From contig JAEYAU010000092.1 in the NCBI GenBank assembly GCA_023404705.1, positions 1 through 64,000 of the forward strand: 64,000 nt of DNA, written 5' to 3'. The notes under the pieces were generated by a model, which was not told where the DNA came from, did not search any database, and was given only the letters and a program-made list of their open reading frames with translations. Of the stretch, positions 34,959 through 43,312 are shown in pieces (positions within the stretch are counted from its first letter, which is position 1; every line of letters starts with the position of its first letter). The translations under genes and the position numbers were made by a program. The stretch is from Pseudomonadota bacterium (GTDB lineage Bacteria; Pseudomonadota; Alphaproteobacteria; Rhizobiales; Xanthobacteraceae).

Positions 34959-36533
34959 ATGAGCACTGCGCGTGATTACAACGCCGCCGTCGATTTCGTC
35001 GATCGCAATGTCAGCGAGGGACGAGGCGACAAGACCGCCTTCATCGATGCTTCGCGCCATCTCACTTATGGCGAGCTGCGCGATGCCGCTTCGCGGGTCG
35101 GGCCGATGCTGCGGCGCCTCGGTGTCGAGCGCGAGAACCGCGTCGCACTGGTGATGCTCGACACCGTCGAGTTCCCGATCCTGTTCTGGGGCGCGATCCG
35201 CGCCGGCGTGGTGCCGGTGCTGCTCAACACGCGCCTGACCGTGGATCAGTATCGCTACCTGCTCGAGGACTCGCGCGCCAAGGTCGTGTTCGTCTCGACC
35301 GCGCTGTTGCCGGACCTGCAGGAGGCGGCGGCGCGGTTGATCGGCCACGTCCACGTGGTGGCGGTCGGCGGCGCGCCGGATGGTGTCCCACGCTTCGAGC
35401 GGCTGCTCGCCGCCGAGAACGACGGGATGGCGCCCGCGATGACGAGCGCCGACGAGGTCGCCTACTGGCTCTATTCCTCGGGGACCACGGGCAATCCGAA
35501 GGGCGTGATGCACGTGCATTCGAGCCCGCGCGTGATGGCGCAGGGCGCCGGGCAGGACCGCATCGGCATTCGCGAAGACGATGTGGTGTTCTCGGCCGCG
35601 AAGCTGTTCTTCTCCTACGGCCTCGGCAACGCGATGATCTGCCCGATGTGGGTCGGCGCCACGACGGTGCTCTATCCGGAACGGCCGACGCCGCAGACCG
35701 TGTTCGAGACGCTGCGCGCGCATCAACCCACCATGTTCTATGCGGTGCCGACGCTCTACGCCGCGATTCTCGCGGACGCGGATTGCGCGCCCGAAAGGGG
35801 ATCGCAACGGCTGCGCCTCTGCTTCTCGGCAGGTGAGCCGCTCCCGCCGCATATCGGCGAGAACTGGAAGGCGCGCTACGGGCTCGACATCGTCAATGGC
35901 GTCGGTTCTACCGAGATGGGCCACCTCTTTGTCACCAACCTGCCGGACGCGGTCGAGTACGGCACCGCGGGACGGCCCGTGAAGGGTTACGAGCTCAAGC
36001 TCGTGGACGAGCGCAACCACGATGTCGTGGACGGTGAGATCGGCGAGTTGCTCGTGCGCGGAGATTCCGCGGCGGCCGGCTACTGGAACCAGCGCGAGAA
36101 GTCGCGCCGCACCTTCGAGGGCGAGTGGACGCGCACGGGCGACAAGTATCTGCGGCGCGCGGATGGCACCTATATCTACTGCGGGCGCACCGACGACATG
36201 TTCAAGGTGAGCGGCATCTGGGTCTCGCCCTTCGAGGTGGAGGCAGCTCTGAGCGCGCATCCGCATGTGCTCGAGGCTGCCGTGGTGCCGGCGGAGGACC
36301 GCGACGGCCTGGTGAAGCCGAAGGCCTATGTGGTCCTGAAGAACGGGCATGGCGGCGAGACGGGCCGCGCCATGTATGACGAGCTCAAAGTCCACGTGAA
36401 GCGCGCGATCGGGCCGTGGAAATATCCGCGGTGGATCGAGTTCGTGGACAGCCTCCCGAAGACCGCGAGCGGCAAGATCCAGCGCTTCATGCTGCGCGGC
36501 AACGGCGTCGAGCAGCGAGCCGGAGACGTGTGA
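34959..36533 (+). CDS. Aryl-CoA ligase of the benzoate/4-hydroxybenzoate-CoA ligase family
   Basis: A 524-residue AMP-forming ligase closely resembling the badA product: WLYSSGTTGNPKGVMHVH (P-loop), AAKLFFSYGLGNAMICPMWVG, VGSTEMGHLF, WTRTGDKY and LPKTASGKIQRFML with the catalytic Lys. The position opposite hcrCAB makes 4-hydroxybenzoate the most likely substrate (HbaA/HcrL role). However, the next genes resemble those of 2-aminobenzoate clusters, so other hydroxy- or aminobenzoates are possible. MSTARDY at 34959 is used as start; the in-frame ATG at 34929 lies inside the palindrome. It overlaps the following dehydrogenase gene. Confidence 0.85.
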   Translation: MSTARDYNAAVDFVDRNVSEGRGDKTAFIDASRHLTYGELRDAASRVGPMLRRLGVERENRVALVMLDTVEFPILFWGAIRAGVVPVLLNTRLTVDQYRYLLEDSRAKVVFVSTALLPDLQEAAARLIGHVHVVAVGGAPDGVPRFERLLAAENDGMAPAMTSADEVAYWLYSSGTTGNPKGVMHVHSSPRVMAQGAGQDRIGIREDDVVFSAAKLFFSYGLGNAMICPMWVGATTVLYPERPTPQTVFETLRAHQPTMFYAVPTLYAAILADADCAPERGSQRLRLCFSAGEPLPPHIGENWKARYGLDIVNGVGSTEMGHLFVTNLPDAVEYGTAGRPVKGYELKLVDERNHDVVDGEIGELLVRGDSAAAGYWNQREKSRRTFEGEWTRTGDKYLRRADGTYIYCGRTDDMFKVSGIWVSPFEVEAALSAHPHVLEAAVVPAEDRDGLVKPKAYVVLKNGHGGETGRAMYDELKVHVKRAIGPWKYPRWIEFVDSLPKTASGKIQRFMLRGNGVEQRAGDV

Positions 36534-37729
36534 TGCCGGGCCCTGCGCACCTCGCCTGGCCGTTCTTCGACGAGCCGCAGCGCGCATTTGCGCGCTCGGT
36601 CGCGGAGCTAGCGCCAAGCCTGATGCGGCACATCGATCACGGCGACGTCGATCAGAGCTGCCGCCGGCTGGTGCGCGCGCTCGGCGATGCCGGCATCCTG
36701 GCTGCCGTGGTGCCCGCCGCCTATGGCGGCCGTTCCGCCACGCTTGACGTGCGCACGCTTTGCCTCGCCCGCGAGATCCTCGCCTGGCACGACGGGCTGG
36801 CCGACTTTGCCTTTGCGATGCAGGGGCTCGGCACCGGCGCGATCTCCCTTTTCGGCAGCGACGCGCTGAAGGCGCGCTACCTGCCGCCGGTGCGCGAAGG
36901 CCGGCACATCGCGGCCTTCGCCCTGAGCGAGCCCGAGGCCGGATCGGACGTGAGCGCTCTCGCCACCACGGCAACACGCGACGGACCGGCTCATGTGCGG
37001 CTCGACGGCGTGAAGACCTGGATCTCCAACGGCGGCATCGCGGACCACTATGCCGTGTTCGCACGTACAAGCGAAGGGCCGGGCGCCAAGGGCCTCTCGG
37101 CCTTCGTGGTGGACGCCGACGCGCCCGGCCTGACGGTGGCGGGGCGCATCGAGGTGATCGCGCCGCATCCGCTGGCGACGCTGCGGTTCACGGGATGCCG
37201 CGTGCCGGTCGCAAACCGGCTGGGAGCGCCGGGCGAGGGCTTCCGCGTCGCAATGGCGACTCTCGATATCTTCCGCACCACCGTTGCGGCGGCGGCGCTC
37301 GGGCTGGCGCGCCGCGCTCTCGACGAAGCGCTCACACGCGCCGCGAACCGCAAGCTGTTCGGCGGCGCGCTCGGCGACCTGCAGCTTACCCAGGCCTCGC
37401 TCGCCGACAGTGCCGCCGAGGTCGATGCGGCTGCGCTGCTGGTCTATCGCTCGGCCTGGACCAAGGACCAGGGCGCCGCGCGCGTCACGCGCGAGTCGTC
37501 GATGGCGAAGCTCTACGCCACCGAGGCCGCGCAGCGCGTCGTCGACCGCGCCGTGCAGCTCTTCGGCGGCAATGGCGTGCGCGTCGGCAGCAAGGTGGAG
37601 GCGCTTTATCGCGAGGTGCGGGCGCTGCGGATCTACGAGGGCGCCAGCGAGGTGCAGAAGCTCGTGATCGCGCGCGACCTGCTCAAGTCGCACGCGCCGG
37701 AGCCCGGGAGGGTGCGATGCTCGGCCTGA
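36533..37729 (+). CDS. Acyl-CoA dehydrogenase family protein
   Basis: A 398-residue FAD acyl-CoA dehydrogenase: FALSEPEAGSDVSAL and TWISNGGIADHYAVF (FAD/substrate region), QLFGGNGVRVGSKVEALYREVRALRIYEGASEVQKLVIARDLL at the C-terminus, with the catalytic Glu expected in IYEGASE. It overlaps the ligase before it and the crotonase after it. It probably oxidises an alicyclic or dicarboxylic acyl-CoA; similar genes occur in 2-aminobenzoyl-CoA clusters (abm). The exact substrate is not visible. Confidence 0.86.
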   Translation: MPGPAHLAWPFFDEPQRAFARSVAELAPSLMRHIDHGDVDQSCRRLVRALGDAGILAAVVPAAYGGRSATLDVRTLCLAREILAWHDGLADFAFAMQGLGTGAISLFGSDALKARYLPPVREGRHIAAFALSEPEAGSDVSALATTATRDGPAHVRLDGVKTWISNGGIADHYAVFARTSEGPGAKGLSAFVVDADAPGLTVAGRIEVIAPHPLATLRFTGCRVPVANRLGAPGEGFRVAMATLDIFRTTVAAAALGLARRALDEALTRAANRKLFGGALGDLQLTQASLADSAAEVDAAALLVYRSAWTKDQGAARVTRESSMAKLYATEAAQRVVDRAVQLFGGNGVRVGSKVEALYREVRALRIYEGASEVQKLVIARDLLKSHAPEPGRVRCSA

Positions 37730-38478
37730 CGATCGCAAGCGGCATCGCGACGCTCACGCTCAGCCGGGCGCCCGTGAATGCGATCTCGGCCGAGTGGGTC
37801 CGCCGGTTCGATGCGGCGCTCGACGAGATAGCGGATGCATCGGTCAGAGTCCTGCATATCCGCTCGGACCAGAAGGTGTTCTGCGCCGGCGCCGATCTCT
37901 CGGAGGTGCGCGCGCGCATGGAGGCCGCCGACGGGCCCGACCGCATGTACGCCTATGTGGCGGGGCTGCAGCGCCTCTATGCGCGCATCGAGTCGCTGCC
38001 TTACGTCACCCTCGCGGAGATCGGCGGCGCCGCCATGGGCGGCGGCCTGGAGCTCGCGCTCGCCTGCGACCTACGGGTTGCGGCGGACGAGGCGAAGCTC
38101 GGGCTCCCGGAGGTGCGGCTGGGCCTGATCCCGGGCGCCGGCGGCACGCAGCGCCTGACGCGCCTGTGCGGCGCCGGCGTCGCCCGCCGCTTGATCCTGA
38201 GTGCCGAGGTGGTCGACGGTGCCGCGGCGCGCAGCCTCGGCATCGTGCAGTGGTCGATGCCCCGTGCGCGGCTGGCCGAAGGCACGGCCGAGATCGCGCG
38301 CTCGATCGCACGCCTCCCGGCCGCCGCGCTCGCGGCGAGCAAGAGCTGCATCGCGGCCGCGGCGCGTCCGGGGCGCGGCGGGTATGGCGACGAGCTCGAG
38401 GCGACACGCGCGCTGATGACCGACACGGAGACGCGCGAGCGTGTCACGGCGTTTCTCGCGGGCACGAGACTGAACTAG
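37717..38478 (+). CDS. Enoyl-CoA hydratase/isomerase family protein
   Basis: A 253-residue crotonase with both catalytic acid regions intact: GGGLELALACDL and LPEVRLGLIPGAGGTQRLTRL, plus FCAGADLSEVR for the oxyanion site. It should hydrate an enoyl-CoA made by the preceding dehydrogenase. It starts 13 bases inside that gene. The frame contains long overlapping shadow ORFs, but codon pattern and homology support this one. Confidence 0.85.
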   Translation: MLGLTIASGIATLTLSRAPVNAISAEWVRRFDAALDEIADASVRVLHIRSDQKVFCAGADLSEVRARMEAADGPDRMYAYVAGLQRLYARIESLPYVTLAEIGGAAMGGGLELALACDLRVAADEAKLGLPEVRLGLIPGAGGTQRLTRLCGAGVARRLILSAEVVDGAAARSLGIVQWSMPRARLAEGTAEIARSIARLPAAALAASKSCIAAAARPGRGGYGDELEATRALMTDTETRERVTAFLAGTRLN

Positions 38479-38493
38479 ATACGGGAGCGGATC

Positions 38494-39240
38494 ATGGATC
38501 TCGAGGGCAGGACGGCGCTGGTCACGGGCGGAGCCTCGGGGATCGGCAAGGCGACGGTGTTCGAGCTCGCGCGCTGCGGCGCGACCGTGATCTGCGCCGA
38601 TGTGGACGAGGCGCGCGGCGCGGAGCTGGTGCGCGAGGCCGCCCGCACCAACTACTGGGTCGAGTTCGTACCCGTGGATCTCTCCGATCCGGCTTCGACG
38701 CGGCGCTGCGCCGCCGAGGTGCTCAAGCATCACCCGGGCCTGGACATCCTCGTGAATGCAGCAGGATGGAACGACATCCAGCCCTTCGTCGAGAACGCGC
38801 CCGATTACATGGACCGGGTGGTTGCGATCAATCTCGGCGGCACGCTGCATCTCACGCAGGCGCTGCTCCCCGCCATGATCGCGGCCGGCAAGGGCAAGAT
38901 CGTCAACGTCTCGAGCGACGCGGGCCGAGTGGGCAGCAGCGGCGAGACCACCTATGCGGCCGCCAAGGGCGGCGTGATCGCCTTCACCAAGTCGCTCGCA
39001 CGCGAGGTCGCACGCCATTCGATCAACGTGAACTGCGTGTGCCCGGGGCCGACCGACACGCCGATGCTGCAGTCGCGACCCGACAAGCTGAAAGAGGCGT
39101 TCGTTCGCGCGATCCCGTTCAAGCGTTTCGCGCAGCCGCAGGAGATCGCCGAGGCGATCGTGTTCTTCGCGGGTCCGCGCTCGGACTACATCACGGGCCA
39201 GGTGCTGAGCGTCAGCGGCGGCCTGACTTTCGCAGGTTGA
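38494..39240 (+). CDS. Short-chain dehydrogenase/reductase
   Basis: A 248-residue classical SDR: TGGASGIGK (NAD(P) loop), LVNAAGWND, and the catalytic Ser-Tyr-Lys in NVSSDAGRVGSSGETTYAAAKGG. The C-terminal GQVLSVSGGLTFAG is usual. An Asp in CADVDEARG after the second strand favours NAD+. It follows the hydratase by 15 bases and may oxidise the hydroxyacyl-CoA that enzyme makes. Similar to BadH-like or abm-type SDRs; substrate inferred. Confidence 0.87.
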   Translation: MDLEGRTALVTGGASGIGKATVFELARCGATVICADVDEARGAELVREAARTNYWVEFVPVDLSDPASTRRCAAEVLKHHPGLDILVNAAGWNDIQPFVENAPDYMDRVVAINLGGTLHLTQALLPAMIAAGKGKIVNVSSDAGRVGSSGETTYAAAKGGVIAFTKSLAREVARHSINVNCVCPGPTDTPMLQSRPDKLKEAFVRAIPFKRFAQPQEIAEAIVFFAGPRSDYITGQVLSVSGGLTFAG

Positions 39241-39250
39241 GGAGATCTCC

Positions 39251-40147
39251 ATGTCGAAACCAATTCCCGCCGCATGGCCTGCCGACGCGAATGTCGACAC
39301 CGCGGAGCGCTTCCGTCCGCCGCGGGCGAGCCTTGCCGCGGCGACGCCGCGTCACTTCCTGATGCAGCGGGCCGGGAAGGTCGTCACCATCACGCTCAAC
39401 CGGCCGGAGCGGAAGAACCCGCTGACGCTCGAATCCTATGCCGAGCTGCGCGACACGTTCCGCGACCTCGTCTATGCGGACGACGTGAAGGCCGTGGTGA
39501 TCACCGGAGCGGGCGGCAATTTCTGCTCCGGCGGCGACGTGCACGAGATCATCGGCCCGCTGGTCGAGATGCAGCGCAAGGGCGACATGGCGGGGCTTCT
39601 CGCCTTCACGCGCATGACGGGCGATCTCGTCAAGGCGATGCGCGCCTGTCCGCAACCGATCATCGCCGCGGTCGACGGGATCTGCGCGGGCGCCGGCGCG
39701 ATCCTCGCCATGGCGTCCGACCTGCGCGTCGGCACGGCGCGCAGCAAGGTCGCCTTCCTGTTCGTGCGCGTCGGCCTCGCGGGCGCCGACATGGGAGCCT
39801 GCAACATGCTCCCGCGCATCATCGGCGCCGGCCGCGCGGCGGAGCTGCTCTATACGGGCCGTGCCATGGACGGCACGGAGGCCGCGCAGTGGGGCTTCTA
39901 CAATCGGCTCACCGAGCCCGAGCAGGTGCTGGCCGAGGCGCAGGCCATGGCGAAGACGCTGGCGGAGGGCCCGACCTTCGCGCATGCCATGACCAAGCGC
40001 TGCATCCACCAGGAGTGGAGCATGGGCATCGACGACTCGATCGAGGCCGAGGCGCAGGCGCAGGCGATCTGCATGCAGACCAAGGACTACGAACGGGCCT
40101 ATGAAGCCTTCGTGCAGAAGAGTAAACCTGTCTTCGCGGGAGATTGA
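39251..40147 (+). CDS. Crotonase-fold protein (enoyl-CoA hydratase family) without the usual catalytic glutamates
   Basis: A 298-residue crotonase-superfamily protein: FCSGGDVHEIIGP (oxyanion region), GICAGAGAILAMASDLRVG and FLFVRVGLAGADMGACNMLPR. The two Glu of classic hydratases are replaced in these motifs (GAGAIL for GGGLEL; FLFVRVG for PEVRLG), so another reaction, such as ring hydrolysis or isomerisation, is possible. About 35 N-terminal residues precede the fold. Family memory places close relatives in 2-aminobenzoyl-CoA and salicylyl-CoA clusters. GAGGAGATCTCC precedes the ATG. Confidence 0.83.
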   Translation: MSKPIPAAWPADANVDTAERFRPPRASLAAATPRHFLMQRAGKVVTITLNRPERKNPLTLESYAELRDTFRDLVYADDVKAVVITGAGGNFCSGGDVHEIIGPLVEMQRKGDMAGLLAFTRMTGDLVKAMRACPQPIIAAVDGICAGAGAILAMASDLRVGTARSKVAFLFVRVGLAGADMGACNMLPRIIGAGRAAELLYTGRAMDGTEAAQWGFYNRLTEPEQVLAEAQAMAKTLAEGPTFAHAMTKRCIHQEWSMGIDDSIEAEAQAQAICMQTKDYERAYEAFVQKSKPVFAGD

Positions 40148-40162
40148 AGACAGGGCGCGTCA

Positions 40163-40450
40163 ATGGATGCCGAGGTGCTGGATGCGTTGCGGCCGATCCT
40201 CGATCCCGAGATCGGCGTCAGCATCGTCGACCTCGGGCTCGTCTATCGCGCGGAACGCAGTGACGAGATCGACGTCGCGATCACGCTGACGACGCGTGCG
40301 TGCCCGCTGGGCGAGATGATCGTGGAACAGGCGCGTGCGGCACTGTCCGAGCGGTACCCAGACGTCAGGGACATCCGCGTCGATCTCGTCTGGGATCCGC
40401 CCTGGACGCCGGACATGATGAGCCCGGAGGCGCGGCGGCTGCTGGGGTAG
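40163..40450 (+). CDS. DUF59/MIP18-family protein
   Basis: A 95-residue protein with the DUF59 pattern: LRPILDPEIGVSIVDLGLVY, LTTRACPLGEMI with the single conserved Cys, and VWDPPWTPDMMSPEARRLLG. Relatives (PaaD, SufT) act in Fe-S cluster assembly for particular enzymes. It ends the ligase-to-crotonase run. It might mature an Fe-S enzyme of the cluster, but no dedicated partner is obvious next to it. Confidence 0.82.
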   Translation: MDAEVLDALRPILDPEIGVSIVDLGLVYRAERSDEIDVAITLTTRACPLGEMIVEQARAALSERYPDVRDIRVDLVWDPPWTPDMMSPEARRLLG

Positions 40451-40472
40451 GGCGGCGCTTCCGCGGGCGGAA

Positions 40473-40486
40473 TTGACCCCCGTCAA
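40473..40486. promoter_or_regulatory. FNR/DNR-type box TTGACCCCCGTCAA
   Basis: Both half-sites (TTGAC, GTCAA) are intact. It lies 37 bases upstream of the NnrS-like gene at 40524, a suitable place for control by one of the DNR-type regulators encoded at 43-45 kb. Confidence 0.58.
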
Positions 40487-40523
40487 GGCTGCGCTTCCCG
40501 CACGAACGCATTCTGGCGCGCAA

Positions 40524-41615
40524 ATGTCATCCGCTCGGCAGGTCACACCTCCCGCAACGGCGCGCGTGTCGGCGCGGCCCTGGGCCCGGCTCGCGCTGCT
40601 TGCCTTTGCGCCGGTGGCGCTGGTCACGGGCCTGCTCGGCGGCCTGGTACGGCTCGGCTGGGAGCTGCCGGGCATCGGGCTCGCCGAGCTCCACGGCGGG
40701 CTGATGATCTCGGGCCTGTTCGGGATCGTGATCGGTCTCGAGCGTGCGGTTGCGCTGGGGCATCCGGCCGCCTACGGGGCGCCGGCGCTGGCGGTGGCCG
40801 GAACCGTGGGGCTGCTCGCCGGGGCGACCGGGCTCGGCACATTATTATATGTGGGCGCCGCGGCCGTGCTGGCCGCCGTCTCGGGCGACATTCTGCGGCG
40901 GCAGCCGGCCGTGTTCACGGCAACGATGCTCGCGGGCGCGGCCGCCTGGCTTGTCGGCAATCTGCTGTGGTTCGCCGGCTTCCCGATCTTCGACCTGGTC
41001 GGCTGGTGGCTCGCCTTTCTGGTGCTCACCATCGCGGGCGAGCGCCTGGAGCTGAGCCGCTTGCTGGCGCCGAAGCGCGGCAGCCTGCCCCTGTTCGGCG
41101 TGGCGGTCGGCCTCATCCTCGCCGGGGCGGGCTTCGGCCTGGTCGAGCAACCGGCTGTGTTCGGCGCAGGGCTGCTGGTCGCGGCCCTCTGGCTCGCGCG
41201 CCACGACATCGCCCGCCGCAGCATCCGCGCCCATGGCGCGCCGCGTTTCTTCGCGAGCTGCATGCTGAGCGGCTATGCCTGGCTCGCGATCGCGGGCGCG
41301 CTGCTCCTGGTCGCGCCGCCCAAGACGGCGAGCTTCGGCTACGATCTCGTGTTGCACAGCGTGCTGATCGGCTTCGTGCTCTCGATGGTGTTCGGGCACG
41401 CGCTGATCATTCTGCCGGCGGTCGCCCGGATCAGGATGGTCTATACGTCCTGGCTGTACGGTCCCCTGGTCCTGCTGCACCTCTCACTCGTGCTGCGCGC
41501 CGCGGGCGGGCTCATGGGCGCGCCGGAGCTTCGCGCATGGAGCGGCGTGATCACGGTGATCGCGCTGGTCTCGTTCGCCGGCGTTGCCGCCTATGGCGCG
41601 TTGCGCCGATCCTAG
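40524..41615 (+). CDS. NnrS-like polytopic membrane protein
   Basis: A 363-residue membrane protein with about 10-12 hydrophobic segments and in-membrane histidines (AELHGGLMISGLFG, DLVLHSVLIGFVLSMVFGHALIILPAVAR, LLHLSLVLRAAGG). It is a distant relative of the family at 20332. NnrS-type proteins bind haem and protect against nitric oxide stress; assignment is by resemblance and by the DNR-type box upstream. ATG 40524 has a poor ribosome binding site; GTG at about 40567 is an alternative. Its stop overlaps that of the convergent ctaA. Confidence 0.58.
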   Translation: MSSARQVTPPATARVSARPWARLALLAFAPVALVTGLLGGLVRLGWELPGIGLAELHGGLMISGLFGIVIGLERAVALGHPAAYGAPALAVAGTVGLLAGATGLGTLLYVGAAAVLAAVSGDILRRQPAVFTATMLAGAAAWLVGNLLWFAGFPIFDLVGWWLAFLVLTIAGERLELSRLLAPKRGSLPLFGVAVGLILAGAGFGLVEQPAVFGAGLLVAALWLARHDIARRSIRAHGAPRFFASCMLSGYAWLAIAGALLLVAPPKTASFGYDLVLHSVLIGFVLSMVFGHALIILPAVARIRMVYTSWLYGPLVLLHLSLVLRAAGGLMGAPELRAWSGVITVIALVSFAGVAAYGALRRS

Positions 41616-42706
41616 CTGCCGAGCGTGGCGGTCGGCGAGGCGAGGGCGGCTTGCGGCAGCGGATATTGCGCGCTCGCCCGGATGCCGAGCCTGGCCGCGT
41701 GCATGGTGGCGATCGTCAGCACGAGGATCGCGCCTCCCTGGTGCAGAAGCGCCAGCGAGATCGGCACCATGTAGAGCAGCGTGAGAATGCCGAGTGCGGC
41801 CTGCAGCGTCATCGCCAGGGCGAGTGCGAGCGCGCCGGCGGTCACCCGCGCGCTGGCGCGGCTGCGCAGGGCGTCCGCCGCATGCAGCAGGGCCGCGAAC
41901 CACAGCAGATAGGCCATCATGCGGTGATTGAACTGCACGGTGAGCACGTTCTCGAACAGATTTCGCCAGGCGGGCTCATGCATCAGGAGCTCAGAGGCCG
42001 GCGGCAGCAGATCGCCGTCCATCAGCGGCCAGGTGTTGTAGATGAGGCCCGCGTCGAGACCGGCGACCAGCGCCCCGAGATAGATCTGCAGCAGCACAAG
42101 CCCGAGCAGCACGACGGCGCTCACGCGTAAGCGGTCCGGAGCCCGTGACGGCCTCGAAGGCGTCATGCTTTGCGCGGTCCAGACGAGGGCCGTGAAGATC
42201 ACGCAGGCGATCGTCAGATGCACGGCGAGCCGATACTGCGAGACGTCGACCCGGTGGGCCAGGCCGGAGGCGACCATCCACCAGCCGATCCCCCCCTGCA
42301 GAGCGCCGAGCGCGAAGATGCCCCAGAGCCGGCCCTTCAGACCCGGCCCGATCCAGCCCTTCCAGAGGAAGAAGAGAAACGGGAGCAGGAAGGCCGCGCC
42401 GATCGAGCGCCCGAGCAGCCGGTGTCCCCATTCCCACCAGAAGATCACCTTGAACTCGTCGAGCGTCATCCGCGCGTTCACCTTCTCGAACTGCGGGATG
42501 GTCTTGTACTTGTCGAACTCCGCCTGCCAGGCCGACTCGCTCAGCGGCGGCAGGGTGCCGGTGATCGGCTTCCATTCGACGATGGAAAGGCCGGATTCCG
42601 TGAGGCGGGTCGCGCCGCCGACCAGCACGATGGCGAAGACCAGCGCGGCGACAACATAGAGCCACAGTCTGACGACGCGGCGGGAGGTCTCGGTTGGCTC
42701 GCTCAT
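41612..42706 (-). CDS. ctaA: Haem A synthase (CtaA/COX15)
   Basis: A 364-residue integral membrane protein that oxidises haem O to haem A. COX15 marks: GGATRLTESGLSIVEWKPITGTLPP, WWEWGHRLLGRSIG (haem-ligand His), PTIYLGALVAGLDAGLIYNTWPLMDG-like region (LQIYLGALVAGLDAGLIYNTWPLMDG) and VQFNHRMMAYLLW. The ATG at 42706 has AGGA upstream; 42724 is an in-frame alternative. The presence of ctaA and ctaB with the haem-copper genes implies an A-type haem in that enzyme, unless another oxidase elsewhere uses them. Confidence 0.93.
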   Translation of the reverse strand: MSEPTETSRRVVRLWLYVVAALVFAIVLVGGATRLTESGLSIVEWKPITGTLPPLSESAWQAEFDKYKTIPQFEKVNARMTLDEFKVIFWWEWGHRLLGRSIGAAFLLPFLFFLWKGWIGPGLKGRLWGIFALGALQGGIGWWMVASGLAHRVDVSQYRLAVHLTIACVIFTALVWTAQSMTPSRPSRAPDRLRVSAVVLLGLVLLQIYLGALVAGLDAGLIYNTWPLMDGDLLPPASELLMHEPAWRNLFENVLTVQFNHRMMAYLLWFAALLHAADALRSRASARVTAGALALALAMTLQAALGILTLLYMVPISLALLHQGGAILVLTIATMHAARLGIRASAQYPLPQAALASPTATLGS

Positions 42707-42763
42707 CTCAGGATCCTGCGACATGGCACGGGCACATCGTAGGAATGTTGCCGGGCAAGCTCG

Positions 42764-42777
42764 TTGATGTAGCGCAA
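42764..42777. promoter_or_regulatory. Weak FNR-like box TTGATGTAGCGCAA upstream of ctaA
   Basis: The left half (TTGAT) is perfect and the right half (CGCAA) matches only at CAA. It lies about 57 bases upstream of the ctaA start and just downstream of the hemerythrin stop. Low confidence; noted because neighbouring genes carry better boxes. Confidence 0.25.
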
Positions 42778-42787
42778 GTTCCCGGGG

Positions 42788-43222
42788 CTAGAATTGCTGC
42801 CTGGCCACGGGCATCGACTGCTCCGCCGCGGCGTTGATGATCAGCACGGCGATCTGGTCCATGCTGTCGATGTGCCCGCGAACGATCGGCGGCAATGCGC
42901 GGCGCAGAATGCTGCGCGCGGTCCGCGGCTTGCGCTCAGATTGGGCCAGCGCCTCGTCGCAGATCGCGATCATCTCGTCATGCTCCTGCCGATGGCAGCG
43001 GCAAAAGGCGGTGCCCGCGGCCTCGACCAGCGCGGCCTCGTTCTCGAAATGCGTCCGCATCACCTTACGCAGCCGCGCGATGCGCAACGGCAGTGCGATG
43101 GGCGCACTGTGCATCACGCTCGCCCAGGCCTCGGCGATCGCGAAGTGATCGACGTCGATCGCGGTATGGCCCAGAGCGTGGCGCGGACCGATCAAGGGGC
43201 GCGCCGTCGTGACAGTCGACAT
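42788..43222 (-). CDS. Hemerythrin-like protein
   Basis: A 144-residue protein with the hemerythrin ligand series: DVDHFAIAEAW, THFENEAALVE (HxxxE), CHRQEHDEMI (HxxxH) and GHIDSMDQIAV (HxxxxD). It should carry a diiron oxygen- or NO-binding site. GGAGATCCC precedes the ATG at 43222. An FNR-like half-site lies about 52 bases upstream. It lies in an island with NnrS-like proteins and DNR-type regulators, which points to NO/oxygen handling; the exact role is open. Confidence 0.82.
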   Translation of the reverse strand: MSTVTTARPLIGPRHALGHTAIDVDHFAIAEAWASVMHSAPIALPLRIARLRKVMRTHFENEAALVEAAGTAFCRCHRQEHDEMIAICDEALAQSERKPRTARSILRRALPPIVRGHIDSMDQIAVLIINAAAEQSMPVARQQF

Positions 43223-43273
43223 GGGATCTCCGATCCAGGGGCAGGACGCTGGCATGGCCTCGCGCCCCGCGGC

Positions 43274-43287
43274 CTAACCGAAATCAA
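43274..43287. promoter_or_regulatory. FNR-like half-conserved box CTAACCGAAATCAA
   Basis: On the minus strand TTGATTTCGGTTAG: one perfect TTGAT half, the other half degenerate. It is about 52 bases upstream of the hemerythrin ATG, and its ACCGAAATCAA part equals that of the two hcr-region sites. Confidence 0.42.
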
Positions 43288-43312
43288 GGCGGTGTGCCCG
43301 CCGGCTCGGCTG

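Noticed and set aside
42764..42777. Counting TTGATGTAGCGCAA before ctaA as a firm FNR box
   Set aside because: Only one half-site is intact; kept as a low-confidence feature and not used in the regulon argument.
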